Below are positions 6,220-6,384 of a DNA stretch of 6,384 bases, one piece after another; the first letter of the stretch is position 1, and every line of letters begins with the position of its first letter. The DNA is taken from positions 1 through 6,384 of the forward strand of contig CAZTLI010000323.1 of assembly GCA_964614375.1 (NCBI GenBank), given 5' to 3'. The translations under genes were made by a program, and so were the position numbers. Under the pieces are notes generated by a model. It was not told where the DNA came from, searched no databases, and saw only the letters and a list, made by a program, of their open reading frames with translations. The stretch is from CAZTLI01 sp964614375 (GTDB taxonomy: Bacteria > Chloroflexota > Anaerolineae > Aggregatilineales > Phototrophicaceae).

Positions 6220-6384
6220 CTAGGCCCTGCTGATGTCTGTCCAGAGCGACGGCAAAGGCTCGATTTTCGACCAGCCATCCCCTTCTGCGACCCGTTCCAC
6301 GCGCAAATCGCTGAAATAGCTATCGAGGACAGCCCGCCGTTCCATCGCCAGCGGGGGCGAACAATAATCTTCCTCTTCCCAGAT
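6220..6384 (-). CDS. C-terminal end of an unidentified protein, 5' part outside window
   Basis: The minus-strand frame is open from the right edge (base 6384) to TAG at 6222-6220, giving 54 C-terminal residues. The fragment begins IWEEEDYCSPPLAMERRAVL and ends LPSLWTDISRA. It is acidic at its start, has hydrophilic helical character around AMERRAVLDSYFSDLRVERV (13-32), and contains no membrane segment or motif I recognise. The continuous frame, plausible protein-like composition and clean stop favour a real gene on the same strand as the STAS-like gene, 96 bp upstream of it. I do not recognise the family and assign no function. Confidence 0.6.
   Translation of the reverse strand: MWEEEDYCSPPLAMERRAVLDSYFSDLRVERVAEGDGWSKIEPLPSLWTDISRA

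Overview
The window looks like ordinary bacterial chromosome of moderate to fairly high GC, densely packed and without mobile elements. I see no tRNA or rRNA gene, CRISPR array or IS. The best guess at origin is a Chloroflexota (Chloroflexi) bacterium. This rests mainly on the small STAS/SpoIIAA-like protein at 5722-6123, a family style I associate with that phylum, so the placement is an inference from memory and weak.

Layout: positions 1-2013 (minus strand) hold most of a polyphosphate kinase gene (ppk1) that runs off the left edge. A 200-bp divergent spacer (2014-2213) separates it from two plus-strand alpha/beta-hydrolase genes in one probable operon. The first (2214-3053) is a soluble esterase/peptidase-like hydrolase. 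The second (3070-4344) is an HSL/BD-FAE-like hydrolase with about three predicted N-terminal membrane helices. A minus-strand VOC (glyoxalase/bleomycin-resistance fold) gene (4348-4749) meets the second hydrolase tail to tail with 3 bp between stop codons. It is divergently oriented to a haloalkane dehalogenase gene (4818-5738) across a 68-bp spacer with a perfect TATAAT. The dehalogenase overlaps by 17 bp the 3' end of a minus-strand STAS/SpoIIAA-like gene (5722-6123). An AT-rich 96-bp spacer with a perfect 9-bp inverted repeat over that gene's ribosome-binding site leads to the C-terminal end of an unidentified minus-strand gene (6220-6384).

How they work together: ppk1 stores phosphate and energy as polyphosphate and has no obvious link to the rest. 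Three alpha/beta hydrolases from three subfamilies plus a VOC protein lie in about 3.5 kb. That could be a small detoxification or catabolic neighbourhood, but the strand arrangement (+ + - +) shows it is not a single operon, and a shared pathway is speculation. I found no convincing new multi-gene system. The points most worth a second look are the SD-masking inverted repeat at 6126-6159, the twin start signals at 3058/3070, the duplicated SNAG pentapeptide in the dehalogenase, and the membrane-anchored hydrolase.
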